Part shown: positions 11,394-21,604 of the stretch, in pieces | How the letters are laid out: each line of letters begins with the position of its first letter | Numbering within the stretch: position 1 is the stretch's first letter | Assembly: GCF_910596095.1 (NCBI RefSeq) | Contig: NC_056554.1 | Location: 3,534,001-3,598,000 of the forward strand | Length of the DNA stretch: 64,000 nt | Source: Thunnus maccoyii | Lineage: Eukaryota; Chordata; Actinopteri; Scombriformes; Scombridae | Reading direction: 5' to 3' | Translations under genes and position numbers: made by a program | Notes under the pieces: model-generated | Database searches by the model: none | What the model saw: only the letters and a program-made list of their open reading frames with translations | What the model was told of the DNA's origin: nothing

Positions 11394-11818
11394 CCGTAGA
11401 TTGTAAAAAATATGGACATAGCCACCGTGACGTCACCCACTGGTTTCTGAAGAGTGGTTTCGGAGCTCATAGTGGGCAGCTCTGTCCGTCACCATCTTGG
11501 CAGTGCCTGACTCCGTCTAACTCCTGGCTAATCTAAAATGTGCAAAGAGGAGGAGCTGAGGCAGACTGAATGAAGCCTGGTTGCTGAAACAAGCCACCTA
11601 GCGGCTAGTGACCTGTCACTCAAAGTGGCCACGTCCTTAATTATGTATAACTTTACAGCTTAATAAAATTTAAACAGGCGTGTTATGAAAAACAAATCAT
11701 CCCCTGTACAGTTGTCATGAAAGGGGAAATTAGCTATAGAGACCAAAACCGTTTTTTGTACCAGGCTGTAAACATGTTTATTTCTGCTGTAAAGTTGGGC
11801 ATTTTAACATGGGGGTCT
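11394..11818 (+). repeat. Interspersed fish repeat, left part
   Basis: Starts ccgtagattgtaaaaaatat and ends acatgggggtct. I recall this sequence as a widespread non-coding repeat in fish genomes; its class is not clear to me. The right part of the same repeat appears reversed at 16840-17011, and the two share the segment around acatgtttatttctgctg. The same pair flanks L5 (39253 and 45841). Confidence 0.5.
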
Positions 11819-12616
11819 AAATAGTCCCAATGAAAACTGAAGGCAGAAATCTCAGAAAAACATAAAGACAAATACGACTGAAACTCTGCACACTAGATAC
11901 GACTGGAGGTAAGTGAGAAATAAAATATATATATTTTGTAGTTGAGATGAATTGATCCCTTCAAATCACCTTTGCACACGACCAAAGTGTGAATCTGAAA
12001 AAACAGCCTCAAAAATACTCTGCGGGTACTTGTACAATGTTTTGGAGACAAACATTTCCATATGTGTAAATACTTTTTGCATACAGAATGCAGCAGAACA
12101 GTGACTTTTGCCCCTAACAGAGAAGAGAAGCTGGTGTTGTATTTGTCTAGATTTGCCTAAGAATAAGCTAAGCTAATTCCTTTCAACAGTGAACATCGAC
12201 ACACAGAGACCTCAAAGCAGCATCATGATGGAAAGGATCTTGCTGGGTGTCCTGTATCTCTCAGGTCAGTGAAATATTTAAAGATAGAATATGTAACTTT
12301 TCCGCATTATACTGTTTAAAAATGACTAGACCTTTGTAATATATTTTGTTGAGTTGTGTACTTACATCATCCCAAATGCTTCCAGCAATGTTCATACCCA
12401 GAGAAATCAATAATTTTAATCAAGGTAAGGGTCTGTTTCATTTGGTCGGCAGTTAATAGCATCATATCACCTTTGTATGTATGTCAGTGTTGTGGTTGTC
12501 TGCCAGAAGCTGTGAATAATTAACTTTTCAAGCCACATTTTTATGATACACTTTTTAGATCCTGCTTGTTTTAACTATATCTTTTGACCAGATGAAGGAT
12601 TTTAGTCATCGGATGT

Positions 12617-13045
12617 TTGGATCTTAAGTTATCAGAGAAACAAGCTGAGCAAACATTAACAGCAGCTCAGCTCACAGCCCCTCTGGACGTCTTGTGTCTG
12701 CTAAACAGTGTGGGAGAAACACTGATTTTTAAGGTGAAACTGCTTTATTCAGTGTTTTTACTGGTTTCAATCAGCGGGTCTGTTTGTTTTGGAGAGGAGG
12801 AGACCTCTGTGGATAATTTGGCTCCTGGTAAAAACCTTCTGACCGATGAACACTGAAGGAATCCTAACCGGGAGAAGCTGACTGCAATGACTGCAATTGT
12901 AGTTGTTTCATGATGAAGACAACAACTCCCATGATCCCACACTACTTCATGATGTCATCAAACTGTATTTCATTATTGTTTTGATTAAGAGACCACTAGC
13001 AGCAGAAGTTAAATACTGTGCATTTAATAATGTCTAACAGTGTTT
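12617..13045 (+). repeat. Repeat-derived segment in L2 intron 1
   Basis: This part of intron 1 is present in B-type copies only. It holds a 79-codon open frame whose sequence (tttggctcctggtaaaaacc region) I recall from non-coding fish repeats. I treat it as transposon-derived, not as a gene. The L5 copy has a stop in the same frame. Confidence 0.45.
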
Positions 13046-13538
13046 ATTATTTCATTATACTGTAATACTCAAAAATGTTAGAGTCACCTCACATGTTAAA
13101 AAGTGGTGTTTTCCTCACAGGCTGGTCCATCTTCTCCACATGTCGTCTCCATCAGTACCACTTTGTTGCTCAACGCATGAAGTGGACTGAAGCTCAGACC
13201 TACTGCAGAGAGACATACACAGACCTGGTCACCATTGAAAACACTGAAGACATGAACCAACTCATCAAAACAGTCTCATCTGCTGGTTACAACAGTCAAG
13301 TCTGGATTGGCCTGTACAGTAACATTGATTGGAAGTGGTCAGATGGGTACAGAGGGAGTGGAGCTGAATATAAGAACTGGGAAAATCTTGATGACAATGA
13401 GCCAGACTTTTACAGGGGTAAGCAGTTTTGCGTGAACATTGGAAACAGTGGAAGATGGTGGGATGATACTTGTGCAATTGAATATCCATTCATCTGTTAT
13501 AATGGTAAGTAATAGCAAAGCCTATTTTCTTCCTTTAA

Positions 13539-13935
13539 CCTGTATTAACAGATTTTTTGGCCAATTGGGAGCAGTGGAAAGATGTGATGAACACAACATT
13601 GTTGTTGCTTATTTACACATCCAGAAGTTGTGGAGCAACATTATCAAGTCCAATATTCACTCTCTGTTAGTTCTGTTTTTGCTCTCTACCAACTCCTGAG
13701 GGAAATATCTGGCTCTTTAGCTGCTAAATGTTCCACTATGTTCACCAGCTAGTTGTTAACTGTGTGTGTTTGCAGCTTGATGCTGAGCAGGTAGTGTACA
13801 GTGAGTTTTTAGAACCAGCTGTGGCAGAAAACAACACTGTGAGAGCGCTGAGAGTGAACCAAAACAGTAAACAGCAGAAGCTCAGTATAAAGCTTTGTAA
13901 AGCTGAGCTGCAGTCTGGTGATAATTCTCTGTAGG
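13539..13935 (+). repeat. Repeat-derived segment in L2 intron 2
   Basis: It begins gccaattgggagcagtggaa and ends near gataattctctgtaggttca. It explains why intron 2 is about 550 nt in B copies and 100-102 nt in A copies. It resembles a repeat I recall from fish genomes. The class is unknown. Confidence 0.45.
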
Positions 13936-14603
13936 TTCATCACTATGAGCAACATGTCTGACATTAAATGTTATCATTTGATACATTTTTAACATAAAAA
14001 TATTGATTATAGCTGCTCTAACATTATTTAGAAACTCAATATATCAACAATTCCACTTTCCCCCAAAACTAACCACAGGAACACAGCTGGATCCTGAATT
14101 TGTTTATATGAGTGAAAGAATGAACTGGTCCAATGCTCAGAGGTACTGCAGGAAGAACTTCATAGACCTGGCCACTGTGAGGAACAACACTGAGAACCAG
14201 CAGATCCACAACTTGGTGCTGACGAAAGACTGGACATGGATCGGCCTGTACAGAGATCCTGACTCCTTCCTTTATAACTGGTCTGATGGCAGTGCCTACT
14301 AACTCACCACATGGGGTGATAAACATTCAGTTTCAGGATCACTCAGATCAATGATGTGTGGTGTGCAGGAATCACAAGAGAACGAAAACTGAGCTCTGAA
14401 ATTTAAATCCATCTGAAAGCCGTGGTTGATGTTGATTTTTTATCTAATACTTATAAAACACTAGTAGTTATCAGAATAGAGGATTTAACCATTACTTGCT
14501 ATTTAGATGTGGCTTTGGCTTCAATTGTTTTAGTATAAAAATAGTAATTTCATCACTATTACTCTGTGAAGTGTTTTAATGAAAGTTGATAAATTTCCTG
14601 CAG

Positions 14604-14609
14604 AATAAA
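14604..14609 (+). promoter_or_regulatory. Poly(A) signal after lectin L2
   Basis: AATAAA about 205 bp after the fused last-exon remnant. The same context in unit 5 lies at 43585-43590, behind a relic tail. Confidence 0.45.
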
Positions 14610-15539
14610 ACATCTATAAAAGAAACATTTTGGTCCTGAACCCTTCAGCAAAAGGCAACAGAAGCACTAACCAGTGTTTACCAGTACTGAGAAAAATGCA
14701 TCAACAATATTTATATAGGAAGTCATTACTGTGTAACTGTACCTTTTGAATAAGTCATCACTGGATGAAGACACACAGTATTTTAAATGACAGGTTACCT
14801 GTGTGGGAATAAAAGTGCAGCACTGCCCTCCTGTGTTTACATGAGTTTATTGCCTTTGAGAACAAAGAGTTGAAAAATTGTGGGAAGCAAAGACAAACAT
14901 TTGAATTTCATTGAACTCCCGTCGTAAAACACACAACACTGTGTGTGTGTGAATCATAAGTGATGAGTGGACAAAACCTTTATGTCTTTATTTTGTTCAT
15001 GTGAAAGCCATGTTGGATGTTGATGTCCTATCTACAGTCTGTTTCCTAGAAATGACTTTTAGATTCTACTAAACTGCACCAGCAAATATGTTTAGCAGGA
15101 AATGTAATGTTGACCCAGTTATGTTTTCTGTCAACATAATGAGTAAAATGTTCAGTGACAACAAAATATACAATCTTGCAGTACAATATCCACTTGGACT
15201 GACTAGTCTACAGCATTACTGAACTTTTTGATGGTTATGTTTAGGCACTTGGTGGAGGTTAGGGGAAGATCATGGTCTTTGTGTAAAACAGAAAACATCT
15301 GCAGTGACTGGACGCACGAGACACAACATATTTTCATTCACTTGAAAAACATCACCTGTGAACATAATCATGTTTGTGAAAGCAACATACATGAGAAAAC
15401 AATTTAGTCATATATTCTAGTCAACAGGGTTGCTACAGTACTTATACTATTACCGGAAGTTATCAGAGTAGAGAACTTAACCATAACTTGACTTGACAAG
15501 ACTATATATACAGCTTACAATAAAGCAAAATGTCTCACT
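14610..15539. other. Intergenic, nothing recognised
   Basis: AT-rich sequence found only in B units, matching about 43591-44519. No coding or RNA feature is visible. Confidence 0.4.
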
Positions 15540-16255
15540 AGAAAACAGTTACTGATCCAAAAACAGAAACAACAACAGTGTACAGATCAAGTGTACTTTG
15601 TGACACAATATAGTGGTGAAGCAAATAGAATTAAACAAATCATTAAAAGAAACTGGGACATATTGAAAAGTGACAATTCTCTTAAAGAAGCTCCTCCAGA
15701 TGCCGCTACCATCAGCTTCAGAAGAGCTCCAACCCTTACTGATAAACTTGTGAAGAGTCATCTCCCCTTGTACAACAGAAAATTTGGTTAGGCATCAGGG
15801 CAGGTAACCACAAGTGCCGAGATTAAAATCATTGTGGTAATATGACCAATACCAACTACTTTACTGATATAACATCAGGTCGTAATTTATAAATTGCAGT
15901 TCCTCATATGTGGTTTACAGACACTTGACTGAACATAAACATGCTATAAGAACTGGCAACTCCCCATAACCGATGGCTCTACATTATAAAGAGGCTGACC
16001 ATGGCAGCGGCAATTCTCTAAAGCTATCAGACATAGACCATATAGCAAACTGAATAAGGGGTGGGGACCGATTAAAAAGGTTCTTACAGAGAGAATTCTT
16101 TTGAATAAACACATTGAAAGCTACACAATACCCTAGTTGAATGAGGAACTTGACTTCTCTCCTTTTCTGTAATTGTCTTTGATTTAGGTATCTGGGTTCA
16201 TTGAACAACGTCAAGTGCCGTCTTGCTTGTGTGTACTAAAAACTTAAAAATTGGG

Positions 16256-16301
<46 letters not shown>

Positions 16302-16600
16302 AGTTTATTACCGTTTTTTGCCTTGACATTCCTTGATATTACGTAAATGCTTTGATGTGTGGTTTCCTCTGATGAACCGTATCTGTCATGTGACTTCACC
16401 AGTCTACATTAATCATGTTACTATTACCTGTCCATATTGATCATGTGATTACTTGCCAACATATATAAGAAGCCTAAAGTACTTACCCTGATGAAGGCCT
16501 TAATGGCTGAAAAGCATAGGCATGTTTTTAACTATGACTAAGAAGCCATGAAATATTAAAGGCTTTTTAAATTCATTACAATCTTGAGTGCCTCTGATCT
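15540..16600 (+). mobile_element. Penelope-like retroelement remnant (GIY-YIG end), copy 1
   Basis: The open part at about 15576-15791 reads FVTQYSG, NRIKQIIKRNWDILKSD and FRRAPTLTDKLVKSHLP. This is the linker that precedes the GIY-YIG endonuclease in Penelope-like elements. Further on, with frameshifts, KDRICEHKHAIRTGNSP-like and LNEELDFSPFL segments end at TAA 16170-16172, as the endonuclease C-terminus does. The tail contains CCTGATGAAGGCCTTAATGGC and an AATATTAAAGG end near 16570. The reverse transcriptase is missing. Assignment is from recalled family motifs. A near-identical copy is at 44520, so it was duplicated with the unit. Confidence 0.65.
16259..16298 (+). repeat. (AT)n microsatellite in the Penelope-like remnant
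   Basis: About 40 bp of pure AT repeat; the unit 5 counterpart is 45241-45281. Confidence 0.9.
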
Positions 16601-16700
16601 TTTCAATAACTCATTACTGTCTGAATGATTAGAATTTGATTTTATTTTCAAAAACTGCAGGCACATGGTTGTTCAGATTACAAGTTCAGCTGAAGCTAAA

Positions 16701-16826
16701 TGAGGCTTCAGCAGTGTGAGTTGGTGTGAGAGTGGCTATTAGCCCAGAAAAAACACTGGCAATAAACCTACATGACTACCGAGACATACATACCCACTCT
16801 ATCTGACTGACACTGCTGAAGCCTCA
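16701..16826. repeat. Inverted repeat with 17-bp perfect arms
   Basis: The arms 16701-16717 (tgaggcttcagcagtgt) and 16810-16826 are exact reverse complements with a 92-nt spacer. The same structure is at 45699-45828. It probably belongs to a repeat element and is unlikely to be a functional RNA. Confidence 0.6.
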
Positions 16827-16839
16827 AATCACCAACATA

Positions 16840-17011
16840 GTTTTGAGTAAAGGGGGACCAAGAACCAACCTCTGGGGCTCAAAAATGAAGCCAACGCAGG
16901 AGTGCCAAAAACTGCAGTTCTTTGAATAGCCACTTGAGGCTCCAAAAGCGAATCAATCCTCATAGACCCCCTTGTAAAGATGCCCAACTTTACAGCAGAA
17001 ATAAACATGTA
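16840..17011 (-). repeat. Interspersed fish repeat, right part, reversed
   Basis: In reverse complement this continues the repeat seen at 11394-11818: ctgctgtaaagttgggcat, a gggggtctat junction, then the segment with ctgcagtttttggcact. Units 2 and 5 therefore each carry two parts of one repeat in opposite orientations on either side of a B-type lectin. Confidence 0.5.
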
Positions 17012-17267
17012 CAACCAAGTTGTTTTAATCCTTTACCTCTCACGTTCACACATGTCATTTGATACATTATTATAAAGATGTACATTATTCCAAAGAAATT
17101 GATCTTAACAAATCAAATCAAATTTTCACAAAGTAATTATTTTATATTCTCAAGAGCTCAAGTTTATTATGTTGTGATCAGTTTCTTTTTACAGATTGAA
17201 TATTAAAATCATTCATGTCTTCTCTGGGTTTCCAATTAAGTCGATGGCTTCCATTTGTGTTTCACAT

Positions 17268-17400
17268 TTCCAGGACAGACTGAAGGAGAGAAAAGCCTGG
17301 TGGGAAAGTTTTCCACAAGGAGGGAAAAAGAACTCAAGACCGAGAGAAAGAAAACTGAGCTCTGAAATTAAAATCAAACTAAGGCTAACGGGAAACCTAT
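17268..17400 (+). pseudogene. Lectin last-exon relic in unit 2
   Basis: The start ttccaggacagactgaagga and later gaaagttttccacaaggagg match lectin exon 5, but the middle is deleted and the frame is shifted. The usual acceptor cccag before it has become cacat. A poly(A) signal follows at 17556-17561. No other lectin exons precede it, so this is the end of a lost copy. Its sister is at 46271. Confidence 0.7.
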
Positions 17401-17671
17401 GACGAATACTGATTCTATCTGTTAATAAAATGTACACACAGTTCACTGCCTTGTAGTTATCAGAGCACTAAACCATAACTTAGTACAAACTAGTCCTTTA
17501 TCAGTACTACTGTGTGTGATGTTCATAACTCCTATTGAAATGTAATCCTCTCCAGAATAAAACATATCTATGGATTGTTGCATGTGCTTCAAGTTTACAG
17601 CAGTGCCAGTAAGTTCAAGTCTTATTTTGCATTGAGATGTGCATTTTTAAAGCCACAAGAGGGCAGGCCAT

Positions 17672-17716
17672 GCTTAGCTTAGCTTAGCTTAGCTTAGCTT
17701 AGCTTAGCTCAGCTAG
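17672..17716 (+). repeat. (GCTTA)n pentanucleotide repeat
   Basis: A tandem run of gctta units. The unit 5 counterpart at 46674-46745 is longer and interrupted. Confidence 0.9.
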
Positions 17717-17945
17717 CAGTATTTTTTACTCTGTTTTCTAAATACTACAGACGAGGTGAGGAAATTCATAATTGGCTGCAACTTCCGTGGTAGCTCAGCT
17801 CTGTGAAGCACATTGTGCTTCTTCCTGGAATGAAATGTACGATATAAATAAAGTTTTGTTTGCTTTCTTGATAATTTCAAAGACAAATCCATGTAAATGT
17901 GGAGCATGCAAACTAAATGTGTGTCTCTGTTTGTTTGTTTTGCAG

Positions 17946-17972
17946 GAATGGGAGCAGAAGAACAGCACATAA
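17946..17972 (+). pseudogene. afap1: Isolated last AFAP1-like exon (intact reading)
   Basis: After the acceptor tgcag, nine codons read EWEQKNST and stop. The three preceding AFAP1-like exons are missing from this unit, so the exon is orphaned. An L2/SINE-like tail lies upstream at 17772-17869. Confidence 0.65.
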
Positions 17973-19510
17973 ACCTCTCAACCCCTCACATCAGTCTCAT
18001 GTTGTTTCCTTTTTTTTTCTTTAAGAAATTGTGTTTATATTTATTTAAACTGTTCATACAGTCTGAGAGTGTGTTGAGGACACAAGCATAGCATTCACAT
18101 GAACCAGAACAAGTTGCCTGTTTTAGTAAACTGTAAGTACCACAACATACAGAAATAGCAACCTTTTGAAACTTTTATACTATGGAGCATGTTTAGTGCA
18201 CAAACTTTCTTCTTCAAGCAACCACCAGTCTCTTTGTTTCCTTTTCACTCAAAATCTGATTCAGTTTGGGTTCAAAAAGGTCAAAACCAAGTATTTATTT
18301 GTAAATGTTTGAAGGAAATAAAAGAACGTTTTTTGTTGCTGAATGAATACAAATAGTGTAAAAACATTATGAATTCATATTTTATGTCTGTGATGTGGGA
18401 GGAATTTGAAGGTATATTGGTGGGTAATGGTGAATCCTCTGTTTTATTTCCTGTTTTCTTGCTGAATGAATACAATCCTGTATTTGTATTGTGGAGAACC
18501 TCCAGACACTGACCTCTGGTAGCTGTTTCAGGACAGCAGCTGACAGTTGGTAGGCCCCTTCATCCTGGTTTACTGTCCACTGGCTCTGAAACCAGAGCCC
18601 CTCATCTTCATCAGGGCCTTTTTTAGTTGTGTCCATTACCTGAACTGCCAGTTTTTAATATGGAAAACTATATTTTCTCACTTGTCTCTAGTGTTGTGTA
18701 GCCATGCAGATACTTTTGGTTGTATTTGTCCAGGTCTTGAGATTTACTTCTCTGAGATTTCTGCACCAACACAATGAGACTGAATAGAATATTGTTTATG
18801 TCACTAACAGCATTGAATAATTAAAAATTCAAATTGGTCCACTGCTGTGCTCACTGATGATGTCACTGATGCAAAATACAGTTTTTGCAGTCGTGTTTCA
18901 ACATGAGTCTCCTCATGCACAAAGTTCATAAAGACTAGAAGTGAAGATATTCTATCTTTTTCACTTTCGGATAAAAATAAGTTTGTGTTTGTGGTTTGAA
19001 CATTTAATCCACTACAAACATTGAAATCCTGCAGCACATGTTCATCAAGCCAATATTTATTTTGATTTTTTTTATTTATTCTGACAGGTTTGAGACTAGA
19101 GTAGGCAAGTGCTGAAAATCTTTGTAAAAATAATCTTTTTTGCTCATTTTCTAAAACTATTTTCTTCTATTATTTTCTGTATTGTACAACATTATGTGCA
19201 TATTTGATTGAATTTCAGCTGTTTTTCCTCCACAATGTTATTAATGGTTTTTAACTCACATGTATTATTTATGTGTATTTTAATTGTGTTTACTTTTGTC
19301 TAATGTTTTATCTTGTAAACTATCCACATAGTGTTTGTGGCTGCAACGTCCGTGGTAGCTCAGCTCTGTGAAGCACATTGTGCTTCCTCCTGGAATGAAA
19401 TGTATGATATAAATAAAGTTTTGTTTGCTTTCTTCATAATGTCAAAGACAAATCCATGTAAATGTGGAGCATGCAAACTAAGTGTGTGTCTCTGTTTGTT
19501 TGTTTTGCAG
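17973..19510. other. Spacer between two copies of the last AFAP1-like exon
   Basis: The first part is the 3' flank of the exon. About 18320-18890 is found only here and in unit 6 (57370-57910). It holds an 84-codon minus-strand open frame at 18382-18636 (start MDTTKKGPDEDEG) that is also open at 57423-57677. I do not recognise a domain in it. From about 18940 the sequence repeats the AFAP1-like intron again. Confidence 0.4.
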
Positions 19511-19537
19511 GAATGAGAGCAGAAGAACAGCACATAA
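19511..19537 (+). pseudogene. afap1: Second last AFAP1-like exon in unit 2, nonsense
   Basis: The second codon is TGA (gaa tga gag), where intact copies have TGG. The same change occurs at 37776, 48400 and 56987. Confidence 0.65.
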
Positions 19538-19937
19538 ACCTCTCAACCCCTCACATCAGTCTCATGTTATTTACTTTTTTTCGTTTTAAGAAATTGTGTT
19601 TATATTTATTTAAAACTGTTCATACAGTCTGAGAGCATGTTGAGGACACAAGCATAGCATTCACATGAACCAGAACAAGTTGCCTGTTTTAGTAAACTGT
19701 AAGTACCACAACATACAGAAATAGCAACCTTTTGAAACTTTTATACTATGGAGCATGTTTAGTGCACAAACTTTCTTCTTCAAGCAACCACCAGTCTCTT
19801 TGTTTCCTTTTCACTCAAAATCTGATTCAGTTTGGGTTCAAAAAGGTCAAAACCAAGTATTTATTTGTAAATGTTTAAAGGAAATACTAGCTTCCCTTTG
19901 TTTATTCATGTTGATATATTTAAAGTGTTTTACTTAC

Positions 19938-19984
<47 letters not shown>

Positions 19985-20000
19985 ATACACATACACACAC
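19938..20000 (+). repeat. (TA)n(TG)n ... (CA)n palindromic microsatellite
   Basis: TA and TG runs are followed by tatacacatacacacaca, so the segment can fold on itself. Unit 6 has the same at 58848-58883. Confidence 0.8.
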
Positions 20001-20058
20001 AGAAATTTCAAAGAGCTTAATGACCTCAAAATCTTGCTGTCCAATATCAACATGCGAC

Positions 20059-20394
20059 ATTTATGGGGACACTTGAAGACTGAGAAAGCCAAACTTTCTG
20101 TGACATCACAAGAAGCTCTTTGGAACATTGTCAAATCCTGCTGGGATAACGAGGCTCATCAGGTTTTCAACAGACTTGTGGAGTCCATGCCAGCTGGAGT
20201 GCATGATGTCATTAAAGTAAAAGGAGGAAATACTGAGATATTCTGAAATTTATGTACATTTTTCAAAGATTAAATTCTTCACTCAAATTGTTAAGCTGAT
20301 ATTATCATTTGTAATGAAAGAAATAGTTTTACATTCAGAACAAATACAAAATAGAAGTATCTTGACTAGAAGTCTCAGACTTTGGATCCCACTG
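20059..20394 (+). mobile_element. Tc1-like transposon, strongly truncated, copy 2
   Basis: Only the last part of the transposase remains, from HLWGHLKTEKAKLSV to a stop at 20246, then the right end ttggatcccactg at 20382-20394. The DNDPKH segment and everything before it are deleted. Confidence 0.7.
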
Positions 20395-20972
20395 TACATG
20401 TACATCCTTTTTTTTCATTTTCTGGAGTCTCATCCTGTGTGGAATCTTAGGAAGCACTTGTGTTTGTTGGTAAACCAGAGATGATCATCACACTTTCTGC
20501 ACTTTGCATAAGAAATACAATATATTTGTATGCATCTATTCAACCCTTTAGACCATAAAATGTACTTGTGTCTGTTATTGCCAGTGAGTAGTAGATAGCA
20601 AAAACATGAACCAGGTCATCATTTTACACAATAAAACATCACCATCATTTAGAATGTCTTAATATTTACACTAACTGCACTAATTATGTCTCGAGGCAAC
20701 ACATGAAAAATCACATTTTAGAAAAAATAAAACATGTCTTTAAACCATCAGTTCAGTTTTATAGAGATTAAAGCACATGCTTGTATTTTTTTAAAGGTTG
20801 TCTTGATTTCAAGGTGTTATATAGTCAAATATATGTGGCTCCACTTCCTGAAAGTGTGTCCCACCCCAAAAATGCAACATTATACCCACTTCAACTCCTC
20901 ATCTGATTTGATAGAAACTTCTGATCAAGGTTTACAATGTGTGAAAATTACAATATGTATAAGTGAGAGGCT
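20395..20972. other. Intergenic, nothing recognised
   Basis: AT-rich, shared with 59605-60204 at the end of unit 6. No gene is supported. Confidence 0.4.
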
Positions 20973-21539
20973 CAGAAGGCTTCCTGCTGCCTGAAGGCAA
21001 CAATATGCAGTAGAGTAGTGGTGTAGAGGTGTTAACCACATTTAAACATTTCAAACATCCAGCCCAGCCTCTCTGTGAACAGGTATCATTGGAACTACTT
21101 TCTACTGAAGAAATAGTCCCAATGAAAACTGATCACAGTGAATTCTGTTTGTAATGAAGACTCCAGAGGGAGATGTTGCTGCTGAATTATCTGAATGACA
21201 CTTTTTCAACACTGTGAGCACCAAAAAACAAACAAACAAAAAATTGTATAGAAGACAGAAATCTCAGAAAAACATAAAGACAAATAAAACTGAAACTCTG
21301 CATGCTAGATACGACTGGAGGTAAGTGAGAAATAAAATATACATTTCTGTAGTTGGGATGAACTGATCCATTCAAATCAATACCTTTGCACACGACCAAA
21401 GTGTGACTCTGAAAAAACAGTCTATACTATACTATATGCAAATACTTTTTGCATATAGAATGCAACAGAATAGTGACTTTTGCCCCTAACAGAGAAGAGA
21501 AGCTGGTGTTGTATTTGACTAGATTTGCCTAAGAACAGC

Positions 21540-21546
21540 TAATATA
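21540..21546 (+). promoter_or_regulatory. TATA-like box of lectin L3
   Basis: taatata 65 bp before the start codon, identical in context to L1. Confidence 0.3.
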
Positions 21547-21604
21547 GAGGCAGAGTTTCCTTTCAACAGTGAACATCGACACACAGAGACCTCAGAGCAG
21601 CATC

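Larger units (their letters stand above)
12225..14399 (+). pseudogene. Lectin L2 (B type), nonsense codon and 3' deletion
   Basis: Exon 1 is 12225-12264, exon 2 13121-13504 and exon 3 starts at 14079. The leader and CTLD1 are intact. CTLD1 has WIGLYS, an EPD triplet at 13399-13407 and WWDDTC. CTLD2 stops at TAA 14300-14302, where L5 has TCA. After the codons for CGVQES, near 14374, the sequence jumps to the end of a last exon (gagctctga at 14391-14399). The rest of exon 3, all of exon 4 and most of exon 5 are deleted. Comparison with L5 puts the lost segment at about 1.2 kb, joined to a relic tail like the one at 43346. Introns 1 (856 nt) and 2 (574 nt) are long because they hold repeats. The TATA-like box of the A copies is absent. 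Confidence 0.85.

Noticed and set aside
12617-12856. Open frame with a hydrophobic segment and SGSVCFGEE in L2 intron 1
   Set aside because: It looks like part of an interspersed repeat, and the L5 copy has a stop in it.
15549-15761. Minus-strand open frame
   Set aside because: It is opposite the Penelope-like coding sequence.
16701-16826. Possible microRNA hairpin
   Set aside because: The loop is 92 nt and the arms belong to an interspersed repeat.
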